NCBI RefSeq assembly: GCF_011742875.1
Contig: NZ_JAAQTL010000001.1
Span: forward strand, 248,001-312,000
Reading direction: 5' to 3'
Source: Luteibacter yeojuensis
GTDB taxonomy: Bacteria > Pseudomonadota > Gammaproteobacteria > Xanthomonadales > Rhodanobacteraceae
DNA length: 64,000 bases
The translations under genes and the position numbers were made by a program. The stretch's first letter is position 1; the number at the start of each line of letters is the position of its first letter. Below, piece after piece: positions 19,341 to 28,098 of this stretch. The notes under the pieces are model-generated. The model saw only the letters and a list, made by a program, of their open reading frames with translations. It was not told the origin of the DNA and ran no database searches.

Positions 19341-21494
19341 ATGTCCGTTCGCGAGATCGAGATCCGTATCGAACGCGCAGACGATACGCTGTGGCGTCTC
19401 GGCATGCGCCTCACCGACCCCGACAGCGATCTCGAGAACGTCCTGGTGGACCGGGCGGAGATCGCGATCGATGTGGACGGGCTGGCGCGCGAAACGGATC
19501 GCGACGCTTATGGCCGACGGTTGTCGGACATGCTTTTCGGCGGCGCGGATGCCGATCCGGTGCGCGCGGCATTCCGCGGCGCGCGCAGCGCGGCCGGTCG
19601 CGACGAGGCGTTGCGCGTGCGGCTTTCCATCGCCGCCGATGCGTCGGCGCTGCATGCCCTTCGCTGGGAGACACTGCGCGATCCCGGCGATGGTTCGCGT
19701 CTGCTGGTACAGGACAATTTCTGGTTTTCCCGCTTCCTCGCCGCGCAGGATGTCCGTTACCGGCCGGCGACGAGGCATCGCGGTTTCGACGCTCTGGTAG
19801 TCGTGGCGAATCCGACGGATATCGAGAGCAAGTGGCGCCTTCCGGCGATCCCGCGCGACGGCGTCGTCGCGCGGGCCCGCGCCGCGGTGGCGAGCGCCGC
19901 GCGAGACTCGTCGATCGAGATGCGTTGCCATGTCCTCGAGGGGCAGGCGTCGCTGGCGAACCTTCGCGATGCGCTGACCCGGCTGGACATCGACATCCTC
20001 TACCTGGTGTGCCACGGCGCGTTCGCGCAGGGCATGCCGCGCCTCCTGCTGGAAGGAAGCGACGGCACCGGGCAGTCCGTGTCCGGTGCGACGTTCGTGG
20101 AATGCGTGCGCGATATCGAGCGTCGCCCACGGCTGGTGCTGCTCGCGTCATGCGAAGGTGCCGGCGCGATGGACGACGAGGAGCACGAGGGTGCGTTGGC
20201 CGCCGTGGGGCCCAGTCTCGCCGCCGCGGGCATTCCCGCGGTCGTCGCCATGCAGGGGGCGATCAGCATGACGTCGTCCGATCGCTTCATGCCTCGGCTT
20301 CTCGCGGAGCTTTCGCGTTCGGGCCGTATCGATCGGGCGATGTCGGTGGCACGGTCGTCGATCCGCGAGGCAAACGACTGGTGGATGCCCGTGTTGTTCA
20401 TGCGCCTGAAAAGCGGACGCCTCTGGCAGGGCATGCGCAGCGACGCGGAAGACCTGGACGTCGTGGAGGCGGTGGCCGCGGACATGGAGGTCGGGCAGTG
20501 CGTGCCGGTCCTCGGCCCTGGATTGATCGAACCGTTGTTCGGCTCGTCGCGGGACATTGCCCAGCGCTGGGCCGAGCGCTACGCGTTTCCGCTCGCACCC
20601 GGCGATCGGGACGACCTGGCCCAGGTGGCCCAGTACCTCACCTATCGGCAGAACAGGAACGTCGCGCTGAGCGAGTTGCGCAGGGAGCTCGTGGCGCGCA
20701 TCCGCGAGACCTATGCGGACGACCTGCGCCGCATCGAGGCCGCGACCGGCGAAAGCCTGCTCGGCGCCCCGGTGCTGCCGGGTCTCCTCGACAGCCTGGT
20801 GCGTCACGTGGGAAAGCTGGAGCGCGAACGGAATCCGCACGACCCGCACCGATTGCTCGCCTCGATGCCTTTTTCGGTGTTCATCAATGCCAACCGCGAC
20901 AACCTTCTTCGCGATGCGCTCGAAGAGAAGGGCAAGAAACCACGCGTCGCCATCTGCACCTGGGTCAAGGAACGCGCCAGGGGCAACCAGGACACCCTTC
21001 GCTACGTCAGGTTCGGCGAGCCGTTGCCGCCCGACTTCGAACCCAGCGAGCAGACGCCGCTGATCTTCCACGTCTTCGGCAACCTCGCCGATCAGAACAG
21101 CATCGTGCTCACCGAGGACGATTACTTCGACTTCCTCATCGCCGTGACGGCCACCCGGGCGGTGTCGGGTCTTCGCGTTCCTTCGGTGGTCACGAACGCC
21201 TTGTCCGGCTCGGGTCTGATGCTGCTCGGGTTCCAACCCGACGACTGGGGGCTCCGCGTGCTCCTGCGTGGCGTGCTGATCCGTTCGGGCGCCCCAGCCA
21301 GCCAGGGCAGCGTACGTGTCGCCGTGCAGATGGCCTTCGACGAGGGCGTCAGCCTGGATCCCGAGCGTGCCGCGCAGTACGTAGCCACGTACTTCGACAA
21401 GAATTTCGATACCCGCGTCTTCTGGGGGTCGGCGAGCGATTTCGTCGACCGGCTCGCGGGGGTGTGGGCGAATCGCATGGCGGCCGTCGCATGA
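19341..21494 (+). CDS. CHAT-protease/SIR2-like fusion protein (conflict-system effector candidate)
   Basis: A 717-residue cytoplasmic protein. The N-terminal half is a CHAT (caspase HetF-associated with TPRs) domain: a conserved LRWETLRDP helix at about residue 110, catalytic His225 in LVCHGAF and Cys271 in LASCEGAG, the normal 46-residue spacing. From about residue 385 a SIR2-like domain follows: VPVLGPGLIEPLF, FINANRDNLLRDAL near 511, catalytic-type His in FHVFGN near 574, and GFQPDDWGLRVLL near 629. SIR2 domains in defence proteins hydrolyse NAD+; CHAT domains are caspase-clan proteases. The start has GGGGAGG 8 bases upstream. The stop overlaps the STAND gene start (ATGA). The joint activity is inferred; the domains are read directly from the sequence. 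Confidence 0.88.
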   Translation: MSVREIEIRIERADDTLWRLGMRLTDPDSDLENVLVDRAEIAIDVDGLARETDRDAYGRRLSDMLFGGADADPVRAAFRGARSAAGRDEALRVRLSIAADASALHALRWETLRDPGDGSRLLVQDNFWFSRFLAAQDVRYRPATRHRGFDALVVVANPTDIESKWRLPAIPRDGVVARARAAVASAARDSSIEMRCHVLEGQASLANLRDALTRLDIDILYLVCHGAFAQGMPRLLLEGSDGTGQSVSGATFVECVRDIERRPRLVLLASCEGAGAMDDEEHEGALAAVGPSLAAAGIPAVVAMQGAISMTSSDRFMPRLLAELSRSGRIDRAMSVARSSIREANDWWMPVLFMRLKSGRLWQGMRSDAEDLDVVEAVAADMEVGQCVPVLGPGLIEPLFGSSRDIAQRWAERYAFPLAPGDRDDLAQVAQYLTYRQNRNVALSELRRELVARIRETYADDLRRIEAATGESLLGAPVLPGLLDSLVRHVGKLERERNPHDPHRLLASMPFSVFINANRDNLLRDALEEKGKKPRVAICTWVKERARGNQDTLRYVRFGEPLPPDFEPSEQTPLIFHVFGNLADQNSIVLTEDDYFDFLIAVTATRAVSGLRVPSVVTNALSGSGLMLLGFQPDDWGLRVLLRGVLIRSGAPASQGSVRVAVQMAFDEGVSLDPERAAQYVATYFDKNFDTRVFWGSASDFVDRLAGVWANRMAAVA

Positions 21495-24400
21495 ACGCGC
21501 AGGCCGGGCTGGCGATCGAGGCGGAGGTCGCCGTCGGCAATCCCTTCGTAGGGCCGATGCCCATACGCGAAGGCCAGCCCATCTATGGGCGATCCCGCGA
21601 AATACGCGAACTCGCGGAACTGCTGGTCAGCGAGCGCGTGGTGGTGCTGATGTCGCAGTCGGGCGCGGGGAAGACCTCGTTGATCCATGCCGGTCTCCTG
21701 CCGCTGTTGCGGTCGCGTCCACGGAACCGGTTTCGTCCGCTTCCCACCGTTCGCCTTGCGCATGCCGCCGCAACGGGCGAAGGAAACATCTACGTCCACA
21801 CGGTGCTCCGGCAGCTCGAGGCGGAACGGCCGCCGGAGGAGCAGTGGCCCGTCCAGCGCCTTGCCAAGCACAGCCTCACCTCGTATGTCTCGGAGCGCTA
21901 TGCAGGGGAGAAGGACCTGCTCCTGCTGGTGCTCGACCAGTTCGAGGAACTCTTCACGCTGCACCGGTCGGACGTCGAAGCCAAGCACGCCTTCATCCGC
22001 CAGCTGAGCGACCTTCTGGCGGGCGTGGACGACGAGGACGAACCTGCGGGAGACGAGCAGGGTGGCCCTTCGGTGCCGGTCGTCTGGACATTGATCTCGA
22101 TGCGCGAGGACTTCCTTGCCGAACTCGAGCCGTTGCGCGCGCACATGCCTACCGGTCTCGCGTTTCGCTACCGTCTCCTGCCGCTGGATCGCGACGCCGC
22201 CGCCCAGGCCATCTGCGGGCCGGCCGCCGGACGCATCACCCAGACCGCGGCATATCGGCTGGCGGACGACCTGCGCGCGATGGGCGCCGGTGGCACCGCC
22301 GACGGGGCCGACACGGTACGGCGGCTCGGCCGCTACGTGGAACCGATGCTCCTGCAGGTCAGTTGCCTGCGCCTGTGGGAAAAAGTCGTCATCGGCGAAT
22401 CCCGTGCCGTGGAAGTCGGGGACATCGGCGGCGACGGTGAGCAGAGCGGAAAGAGCGGCCAGGTGGATGCGGCACTCGGCACCTTCTATGCGGCAACCGT
22501 CGAGACCGCTGCGCGGATGAGCGGGGCCAGCGAGCGCACGCTGCGCGATTTCGTCGAAAGTACGCTGATCACGCCATCCGGGCTGCGTGCGCGGCCGCGG
22601 CGCGACCCCTACCTGCCGCCGGCGACGAACGCGGCGATCGACGTCCTGGAAGCACGGCACCTGCTGCGGATCGAAACGGACGAAGGCGGCCAGATCGTCG
22701 AACTCGTGCACGATCGATTGATCGCCCCCATCCGTGCCGATAACGCCGCATGGCGGGGCGAGCATCTTTCGGTCATGCAGAAAGCGGCCGCGCTCTGGAA
22801 CGATGCCGGTCGCCCCCGCGAGATGCTGCTTTACGGCGACAACCTCGATCGGGGCATCGCTCAGGCGCAGGCCAGTCCCGACGGATTGAGCACGACCGAG
22901 CATGCCTTCGTCAGGGCGTCGATCGAGGAAAGGAACCGGTTGCGCCGCGACAGGGTCATGAGGCGCGCCCTGATCGGCGTTTGCGTCGCCCTTACCGCGC
23001 TATGCCTCGTGATCGCCTGGTTCTACCGGGAAGTGCAGATGGTCCGGCTCAATCACATCGCTTCCGAGCTGCGCGCTTACGGTCGCGTGGATGCCAACGA
23101 CGCGCTGCTGGACATCGGAAGGAAGGGTGCGTCCGACCTGGTCGACGGCACGATGATCGAGGTGCTTGGCGGGCAGGCGCCTGCCTTGTCCACGCTGGCA
23201 AGACACGGCGGCATCGTGCGGGCCGTGGCGTTCGCTCCTGATGGCGGACAGGTGCTTTCCGGCGGGTGGGACGGGATGCTGCGGGTCGCCTCCTTCCCAT
23301 ATCGCGCGGGCGAACCGGGCCTCATCGCCAACAAGGCCGGCATCAATGCCATTGCGGTTCAGCCAAAGGGAAACATCGTGGTGCTCGGCGACAATGCCGG
23401 CACGGTTTCATTCTGGCGCAAGGACGGAAACACCATCTCTCTGCTCCGTCGCAATCCGTTGGCGAGCCGGGCGGTCACCGCCGTGGCGTTCAACGACGAT
23501 GGTTCGATCCTCGCAACGGCGACGGGCGACAAGCGCCTCGTCATGCAGCCGGTGTCGCCCGACGGTACGCCCGGGCAGCAGGTAAGCGTCGATACGAAGG
23601 GAATGCACGATTCGGCGATCTACCGCATCGCGTTCGTTCCCGGGACGCGCGACACACTGATTTCAGGGGACTGGAACGGGCATCTCGTCGTGTGGTCGCG
23701 GGATGCGGAAACGGGAAAGGCGGTGCCGGTGCGAAGGCTTGAGATCGCGCCCGGGCAGAGAGTCGCCACGCGCTCGATGGCCATCAGTCCGGATGGTCGA
23801 TGGCTGGCGGTGGGCGACGACAAGGGAACGCTACGGTTGTGGGATCTGCTCGACGCCTCGCAGGTGGAGGGCAGGCGGCCGGACAAGACGACGGACCATG
23901 TGGGCTGGATCAACGCCCTGGCGTTCTCTCCGGATGGACGAGTGCTCGTGTCGGTCGGCCTCGACGAAGTGCTCAAGCGGTACGACTTCGATGCCGCCGC
24001 CGCCACCGTCGATGCTGCCGTGGTCTCGCGGACGGATGTCGAAGGATGGGGCGAAAAGCTCTATAGCGTGGCCTTCGGTCCACGGGATGCCCGGGAGCTT
24101 GCCGTTGGCGGGAGTCGTTACGTACGCTCGGTCGCCATCGACGGCCTGAACGCCCTCGCCACGCGGATCGACATGTCCGCCATGGCTCCGCCACGCGATG
24201 TCGCGTCGTCGAAAGACTGGATCGTCGCCTTGCGTGCCGATGGCAACGCGGTGGACGTGTGGCGCCGGGACGGTGGCCTCGGTCCCGTGGCCGAGCCGGA
24301 GTGGCCGCTGGCGTCCCCGGCGCGCCGCATCGCGCTGAGCCCCGACGGGAAGCACCTCGCCATCCTTCGCGCATCGCACGACCAGGTCGACCTTGTTGCA

Positions 24401-25183
24401 TGGCCTGCCGGCGCCGATACTGCATCCGCGCCCCCGGCACCGCCGGCACGTTGTGGAACGATGGGAAAAGGGGCAGGCACGGCGCTCGCCTTCGATCCGG
24501 CGAGCACTCATCTCGTCGCCCTCGACGGCGGGACGGTCACCGTCCGTTCCGTGAGCGACGGCAAGCCCAAGGTCTCTACCTTGTGTGGCGTCAGGGCCCT
24601 GGCCGTGGGCAACGAATGGCTGGCTTATGGCGGCACCTCGGCCGATCCGGACGCCGTCGGGCTTGCATCGCTCGCGGACCCCGAGCGGCGGTCGGAATGG
24701 ACCCTCGCCAGCGATGCGCAGGTGAATGCACTGGCCTTCAGCCCGGGAGGCAAATGGCTGATCGCCGGTGCGGACGACGGCACCGTATGGGGCTGGCCAC
24801 GCAAGGACCGGGGATACGCCGGCGCTGCCTATCCCGTGTCCTCGCTCCACCATAACGGCATCACCCAGCTGGCTTATCTGCCGGCCCCCGGCGGTCGATC
24901 GCTCCCCCTCATCCTGACCGCCGATCGCGACGGCGTGCTCGGCATATGCCGGGGAAATTTCGCCGGTGGAAGATCGGAGGCATCGAGGCCGCAGTGCGGC
25001 AGCGTCATGAAGCTACCGGCGGGCGTAGGTCGCCTCGACAGCGCAGGCGATCAGGTGGCCGTGAGCGCCGACCACGTCTACGCCATGGACCTGAGTCATG
25101 GGGCGATGGTCGGTCGTGTCGATCGACTGTCGTGGTGCAAAGGCAGCAACCACGGCCATTGCAGCGAGGACGACAGTCCATGA
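21491..25183 (+). CDS. Membrane-anchored STAND NTPase with WD40-like beta-propeller
   Basis: A 1230-residue protein of the nSTAND1 type. The NTPase module starts with PIYGRSREIRELAELL, has Walker A SQSGAGKTSL (Lys61) and Walker B LLLVLDQFEEL (Asp149), and a winged-helix/arm region to about 420 with VELVHDRLIAP. A single transmembrane helix lies near residues 495-515 (ALIGVCVALTALCLVIAWF) after a basic stretch. From about 570 to the end are degenerate WD40-type blades such as IVRAVAFAPDGGQVLSGGWDG, MAISPDGRWLAVGDDKG and INALAFSPDGRVLVSVG, which would form the sensor. In such proteins ligand binding drives NTP-dependent oligomerisation. Coupled by ATGA overlaps to both neighbours, it is the probable sensor/switch of the operon. 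Confidence 0.88.
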   Translation: MNAQAGLAIEAEVAVGNPFVGPMPIREGQPIYGRSREIRELAELLVSERVVVLMSQSGAGKTSLIHAGLLPLLRSRPRNRFRPLPTVRLAHAAATGEGNIYVHTVLRQLEAERPPEEQWPVQRLAKHSLTSYVSERYAGEKDLLLLVLDQFEELFTLHRSDVEAKHAFIRQLSDLLAGVDDEDEPAGDEQGGPSVPVVWTLISMREDFLAELEPLRAHMPTGLAFRYRLLPLDRDAAAQAICGPAAGRITQTAAYRLADDLRAMGAGGTADGADTVRRLGRYVEPMLLQVSCLRLWEKVVIGESRAVEVGDIGGDGEQSGKSGQVDAALGTFYAATVETAARMSGASERTLRDFVESTLITPSGLRARPRRDPYLPPATNAAIDVLEARHLLRIETDEGGQIVELVHDRLIAPIRADNAAWRGEHLSVMQKAAALWNDAGRPREMLLYGDNLDRGIAQAQASPDGLSTTEHAFVRASIEERNRLRRDRVMRRALIGVCVALTALCLVIAWFYREVQMVRLNHIASELRAYGRVDANDALLDIGRKGASDLVDGTMIEVLGGQAPALSTLARHGGIVRAVAFAPDGGQVLSGGWDGMLRVASFPYRAGEPGLIANKAGINAIAVQPKGNIVVLGDNAGTVSFWRKDGNTISLLRRNPLASRAVTAVAFNDDGSILATATGDKRLVMQPVSPDGTPGQQVSVDTKGMHDSAIYRIAFVPGTRDTLISGDWNGHLVVWSRDAETGKAVPVRRLEIAPGQRVATRSMAISPDGRWLAVGDDKGTLRLWDLLDASQVEGRRPDKTTDHVGWINALAFSPDGRVLVSVGLDEVLKRYDFDAAAATVDAAVVSRTDVEGWGEKLYSVAFGPRDARELAVGGSRYVRSVAIDGLNALATRIDMSAMAPPRDVASSKDWIVALRADGNAVDVWRRDGGLGPVAEPEWPLASPARRIALSPDGKHLAILRASHDQVDLVAWPAGADTASAPPAPPARCGTMGKGAGTALAFDPASTHLVALDGGTVTVRSVSDGKPKVSTLCGVRALAVGNEWLAYGGTSADPDAVGLASLADPERRSEWTLASDAQVNALAFSPGGKWLIAGADDGTVWGWPRKDRGYAGAAYPVSSLHHNGITQLAYLPAPGGRSLPLILTADRDGVLGICRGNFAGGRSEASRPQCGSVMKLPAGVGRLDSAGDQVAVSADHVYAMDLSHGAMVGRVDRLSWCKGSNHGHCSEDDSP

Positions 25184-26580
25184 CGAGTCTCTCGGTCAAC
25201 GGCATCGATGGCAGCAACGGCGACTATCTCCTGCCGGACGCCACCGTGGACAGCGTCGCACGCCTTGCTCGCGGCGAACCGTCCGCGATGCCCACAGACG
25301 ATCGCACCATGGCGTCGTTGCGTATGACGACGCCGCACCTCGGCCTGTCCCTGGACTTGCAGAACCTGGCCGAAGCCGGCTGGGGCGTGGTCTTCCATCG
25401 CGAGGCGGATCCGGCGGTACGCGATGCGCTGTCACCGCTGCTCGCCCTGCGGCGGTCGCAGGCCGGCGACCGATACAAGGAATACGCGGGGGACGCCGGG
25501 TTCTGGGGCGACGAAAAGGTGTCGACATGGCTGGGTCACCCTCCGCGTCAGAAAGGCCTGGGTCCGGTCGATCCCAGGAAGGTGCCTTACTACCTCCTGA
25601 TCGTCGGCGGACCCGCCGCGATTCCCTTCGACTTCCAGTACGTGCTCAACCTGACCTACGCGGTCGGCAGGCTCGCCTTCGACACGCCGGCCGAGTACGC
25701 GCGCTATGCCGCGGCAGTCCTCGCGCACGAAACGGTACGTGCGCCGTCGCGTCGGCGCATGGCCTTCTTCGGAACGAGCCACCCGTTCGACACGGCCACC
25801 GAACTCAGTTCCGGCAACCTCGTCGAGCCCCTGCTCGCCGAGCTGAAAACCGATGGCGGGAAGGACTGGAACTTCGACGCCATGCTCCGCGAGGATGCGA
25901 CGAAGGCCAACCTTGCGTCCTTGCTGAAAGCGGGGACCGCTCCGTCGCTGCTGTTCACCGCCACGCACGGCATGGGCTATCCCAACGGGCATGCGAACCA
26001 GCGTGCCTGGCAAGGTGCGCTGCTGTGCCAGGACTGGCCGGGCATGCTCCGATCGCGCGGCCAGGTCGATCCCGCGATGTTCTATTCCGGCGACGACGTT
26101 GGCGAGACGACCTCCGTCGAGGGCGGCGTTGTCTTCAGTTTCGCCTGCTACGGCGGTGGCACGCCGCGCATGGACGACTATCCGGCGCCGGAGGGCGTCG
26201 TGAAGCAGATCGCACCGGTGCCTTTCGTCGCCCGGCTTCCCCAGCGACTGCTCGCCGCGGCAGGCGGCCCGGCGCTTGCCATGGTGGCGCATGTCGAGAG
26301 GGCATGGAGCTGCTCGTTCACGACGACGGATGCCGGCGCGGACGTGACCGCGTTTCGCACGACGTTCGACGAGCTGATGACCGGCGCGACCCTGGGCAGC
26401 GCGATGGAAGCGTTCCGGCAACGCTTTGCCCAGGAGTCGGGCATGTTGGCGTCGCGGCTGGACGATATCCGGCTCGACGCCCACGTGCCGGACGACGACC
26501 TCGCGTCCAACTGGACGGCACAACGCGACGCCAGGAGCTTCGTCGTGTTCGGCGACCCTGCCGTCCGCCTGTATGTCTGA
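25180..26580 (+). CDS. C25 (gingipain)-like caspase-clan peptidase
   Basis: A 466-residue protein without a signal peptide. The catalytic His263 lies in FTATHGMGYP and Cys323 in FSFACYGGGTP, a clan CD dyad with the C25-like spacing of 60 residues. YYLLIVGGPAAIPFDFQY (from residue 138) and RRMAFFGTSHPFD are the strands preceding the active site, and the end VVFGDPAVRLYV is the family's common C-terminal strand. Gingipains are secreted, but this protein has no export signal and is coupled by ATGA to the STAND gene. An intracellular protease activated by the switch is therefore more likely. Its target could be the CHAT-SIR2 protein, the hydrolase or host proteins; none can be read from the sequence. 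Confidence 0.8.
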   Translation: MTSLSVNGIDGSNGDYLLPDATVDSVARLARGEPSAMPTDDRTMASLRMTTPHLGLSLDLQNLAEAGWGVVFHREADPAVRDALSPLLALRRSQAGDRYKEYAGDAGFWGDEKVSTWLGHPPRQKGLGPVDPRKVPYYLLIVGGPAAIPFDFQYVLNLTYAVGRLAFDTPAEYARYAAAVLAHETVRAPSRRRMAFFGTSHPFDTATELSSGNLVEPLLAELKTDGGKDWNFDAMLREDATKANLASLLKAGTAPSLLFTATHGMGYPNGHANQRAWQGALLCQDWPGMLRSRGQVDPAMFYSGDDVGETTSVEGGVVFSFACYGGGTPRMDDYPAPEGVVKQIAPVPFVARLPQRLLAAAGGPALAMVAHVERAWSCSFTTTDAGADVTAFRTTFDELMTGATLGSAMEAFRQRFAQESGMLASRLDDIRLDAHVPDDDLASNWTAQRDARSFVVFGDPAVRLYV

Positions 26581-26603
26581 CTTCAACCGTGGAGTACGCG
26601 GCG

Positions 26604-27908
26604 ATGCCCATCGAGCAGGTACCGGGACACGAGGACAGCGGCTATGACCTTGTCTGCTTCGACAAACGCGGCGACGAGCGCAAGGAAAACGGACGGTTCT
26701 TCAGCGAGGAGGTCCTTCGCGCCGTCCAGCATGATGGCATCACCGACGTCTTCGTCCTGTCCCATGGCTGGAAGGGCGACGTTCCCGCGGCGCGCGACCA
26801 GTATGGCCGCTGGATCGGCGCCATGCTCGCCAATGCGGACGACATCGCGGCGATGGCGGCGAACCGGCCCGGTTTCAAACCCCTGTTCGTTGGCGTCCAC
26901 TGGCCGAGCCTGCCCTGGGGTGCCGAGGACATTGCCGGGCCTGTCTCGTTCGCCTTGGGCGACGACGGCGGGCGGAGCATCATCGACGATGCGGCGGACG
27001 CTCTCGTGGATACACCGAAGGCACGCGAGGCGCTCGCGACGATCTTCGAATACGCGGCCAAACCCGGCGATCCTCCCGATATCCCGGATACGGTCCGGCA
27101 GGCCTATCTTCAGTTGAACCGCGAACTCGAACTGGGCTCCGGCGACCTGGGCGACAAGCCCGACGACGACCGTGCGCCTTTCGACCCGGACAGGGCCTAT
27201 TGCCAGGCGAAGAACGATATCGTCAGTTTCGGTGCCGGCGGCGGAGTCGGAAAGGCCATTCTCAGTCCGCTGGTGCAGCTGTCGTTCTGGACCATGAAAA
27301 AGCGCGCGCGCGAGGTCGGGGAAAGCGGTGTCGCGACCTTCGTCCGCGCGATCATGAAAGCCTCGCCGCCGCAGACGAGGCTGCACCTCATGGGACACAG
27401 TTTCGGCTGCATCGTCGTGGCCGCCGCCGCCGTCGGCCGCGGCACCGACCTGCCCAGGCCGGTCAGTTCCATGGTGCTGGTGCAGGGCGCGCTGTCCTTG
27501 TGGTCTTTCGCACCGAAGATCGCCCTCGACGGAGGCCGGCCCGGATATTTCAGCGCGTTATCCGGGAAAGTGGCGGGTCCCATCGTGACGACCCAATCGA
27601 GCCACGACTCGGCGGTCGGCCGCCTTTATCCCCTCGCCGCGGGCATCGCGGACCAGGTTGCCCTTGATCTCCCCGACTTTCCCCGGTACGGCGCGGTCGG
27701 GACCTTTGGGGCCCAGGGCCTGAGCCCCGATGCCACAGGCATGGCCATGCCGACGCTCGGACAGGCCCACGACTACCGGCCGAGGTGCGTCTACAACCTC
27801 GATGCTTCCACCTACATATGCGAAGGCGACGGGCTGGGAGGCGCGCACAACGACATCGCGAAACCCGAGGTGGCCCACGCCGTCTGGCGCGCCGCCGCCG
27901 CGGGATGA
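26604..27908 (+). CDS. Lipase-like alpha/beta-hydrolase of the conflict operon
   Basis: A 434-residue protein. Near the N-terminus VFVLSHGWKGD supplies the oxyanion strand, and LHLMGHSFG holds the nucleophile Ser266. A probable acidic residue follows in YNLDASTYICEGDG, and GGAHNDI near the C-terminus gives a likely catalytic His. The helical insert between strand and nucleophile (residues about 95-250) includes a glycine-rich hydrophobic patch (GAGGGVGKAILSPLVQLSFW) that could contact membranes. It starts 23 bases after the C25-like gene with GGAG 9 bases before the ATG. By position it is either a lipase-type effector or a modifying enzyme; no substrate is evident. Confidence 0.8.
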   Translation: MPIEQVPGHEDSGYDLVCFDKRGDERKENGRFFSEEVLRAVQHDGITDVFVLSHGWKGDVPAARDQYGRWIGAMLANADDIAAMAANRPGFKPLFVGVHWPSLPWGAEDIAGPVSFALGDDGGRSIIDDAADALVDTPKAREALATIFEYAAKPGDPPDIPDTVRQAYLQLNRELELGSGDLGDKPDDDRAPFDPDRAYCQAKNDIVSFGAGGGVGKAILSPLVQLSFWTMKKRAREVGESGVATFVRAIMKASPPQTRLHLMGHSFGCIVVAAAAVGRGTDLPRPVSSMVLVQGALSLWSFAPKIALDGGRPGYFSALSGKVAGPIVTTQSSHDSAVGRLYPLAAGIADQVALDLPDFPRYGAVGTFGAQGLSPDATGMAMPTLGQAHDYRPRCVYNLDASTYICEGDGLGGAHNDIAKPEVAHAVWRAAAAG

Positions 27909-27973
27909 CGGTCCGGCACTTGCGAGGGCGGATACCGTAAGGTGTTGCTACCGAAGCGGCCTTCCGCCCAGAA

Positions 27974-27989
27974 TGTGAAATGCGTCACA
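27974..27989. promoter_or_regulatory. Clp/CRP-type binding site upstream of the borosin operon
   Basis: TGTGA-AATGCG-TCACA is a perfect match to the CRP/Clp consensus TGTGA-N6-TCACA. It lies 109 bases before the methyltransferase start, in a 190-base gap after the conflict operon. In Xanthomonadales, Clp is a c-di-GMP-responsive regulator, and a diguanylate cyclase gene lies in the same run of genes. Confidence 0.7.
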
Positions 27990-28098
27990 TGAATTTGAAG
28001 AGGATCCGGGGGCATTGGCCGGCCATCGTTCGGGATCCGCAGGATCCCCGTCAGGGTGCGCCCTGTCCGGTCACGATCGTCCTGGCTGCTACACGCCC

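Noticed and set aside
19260..28098. Mobile element carrying the conflict operon (integrase, tRNA attachment site or direct repeats)
   Set aside because: No integrase, transposase, tRNA gene or flanking direct repeat is seen, and base composition matches the chromosome. Transfer remains possible but unsupported by such marks.
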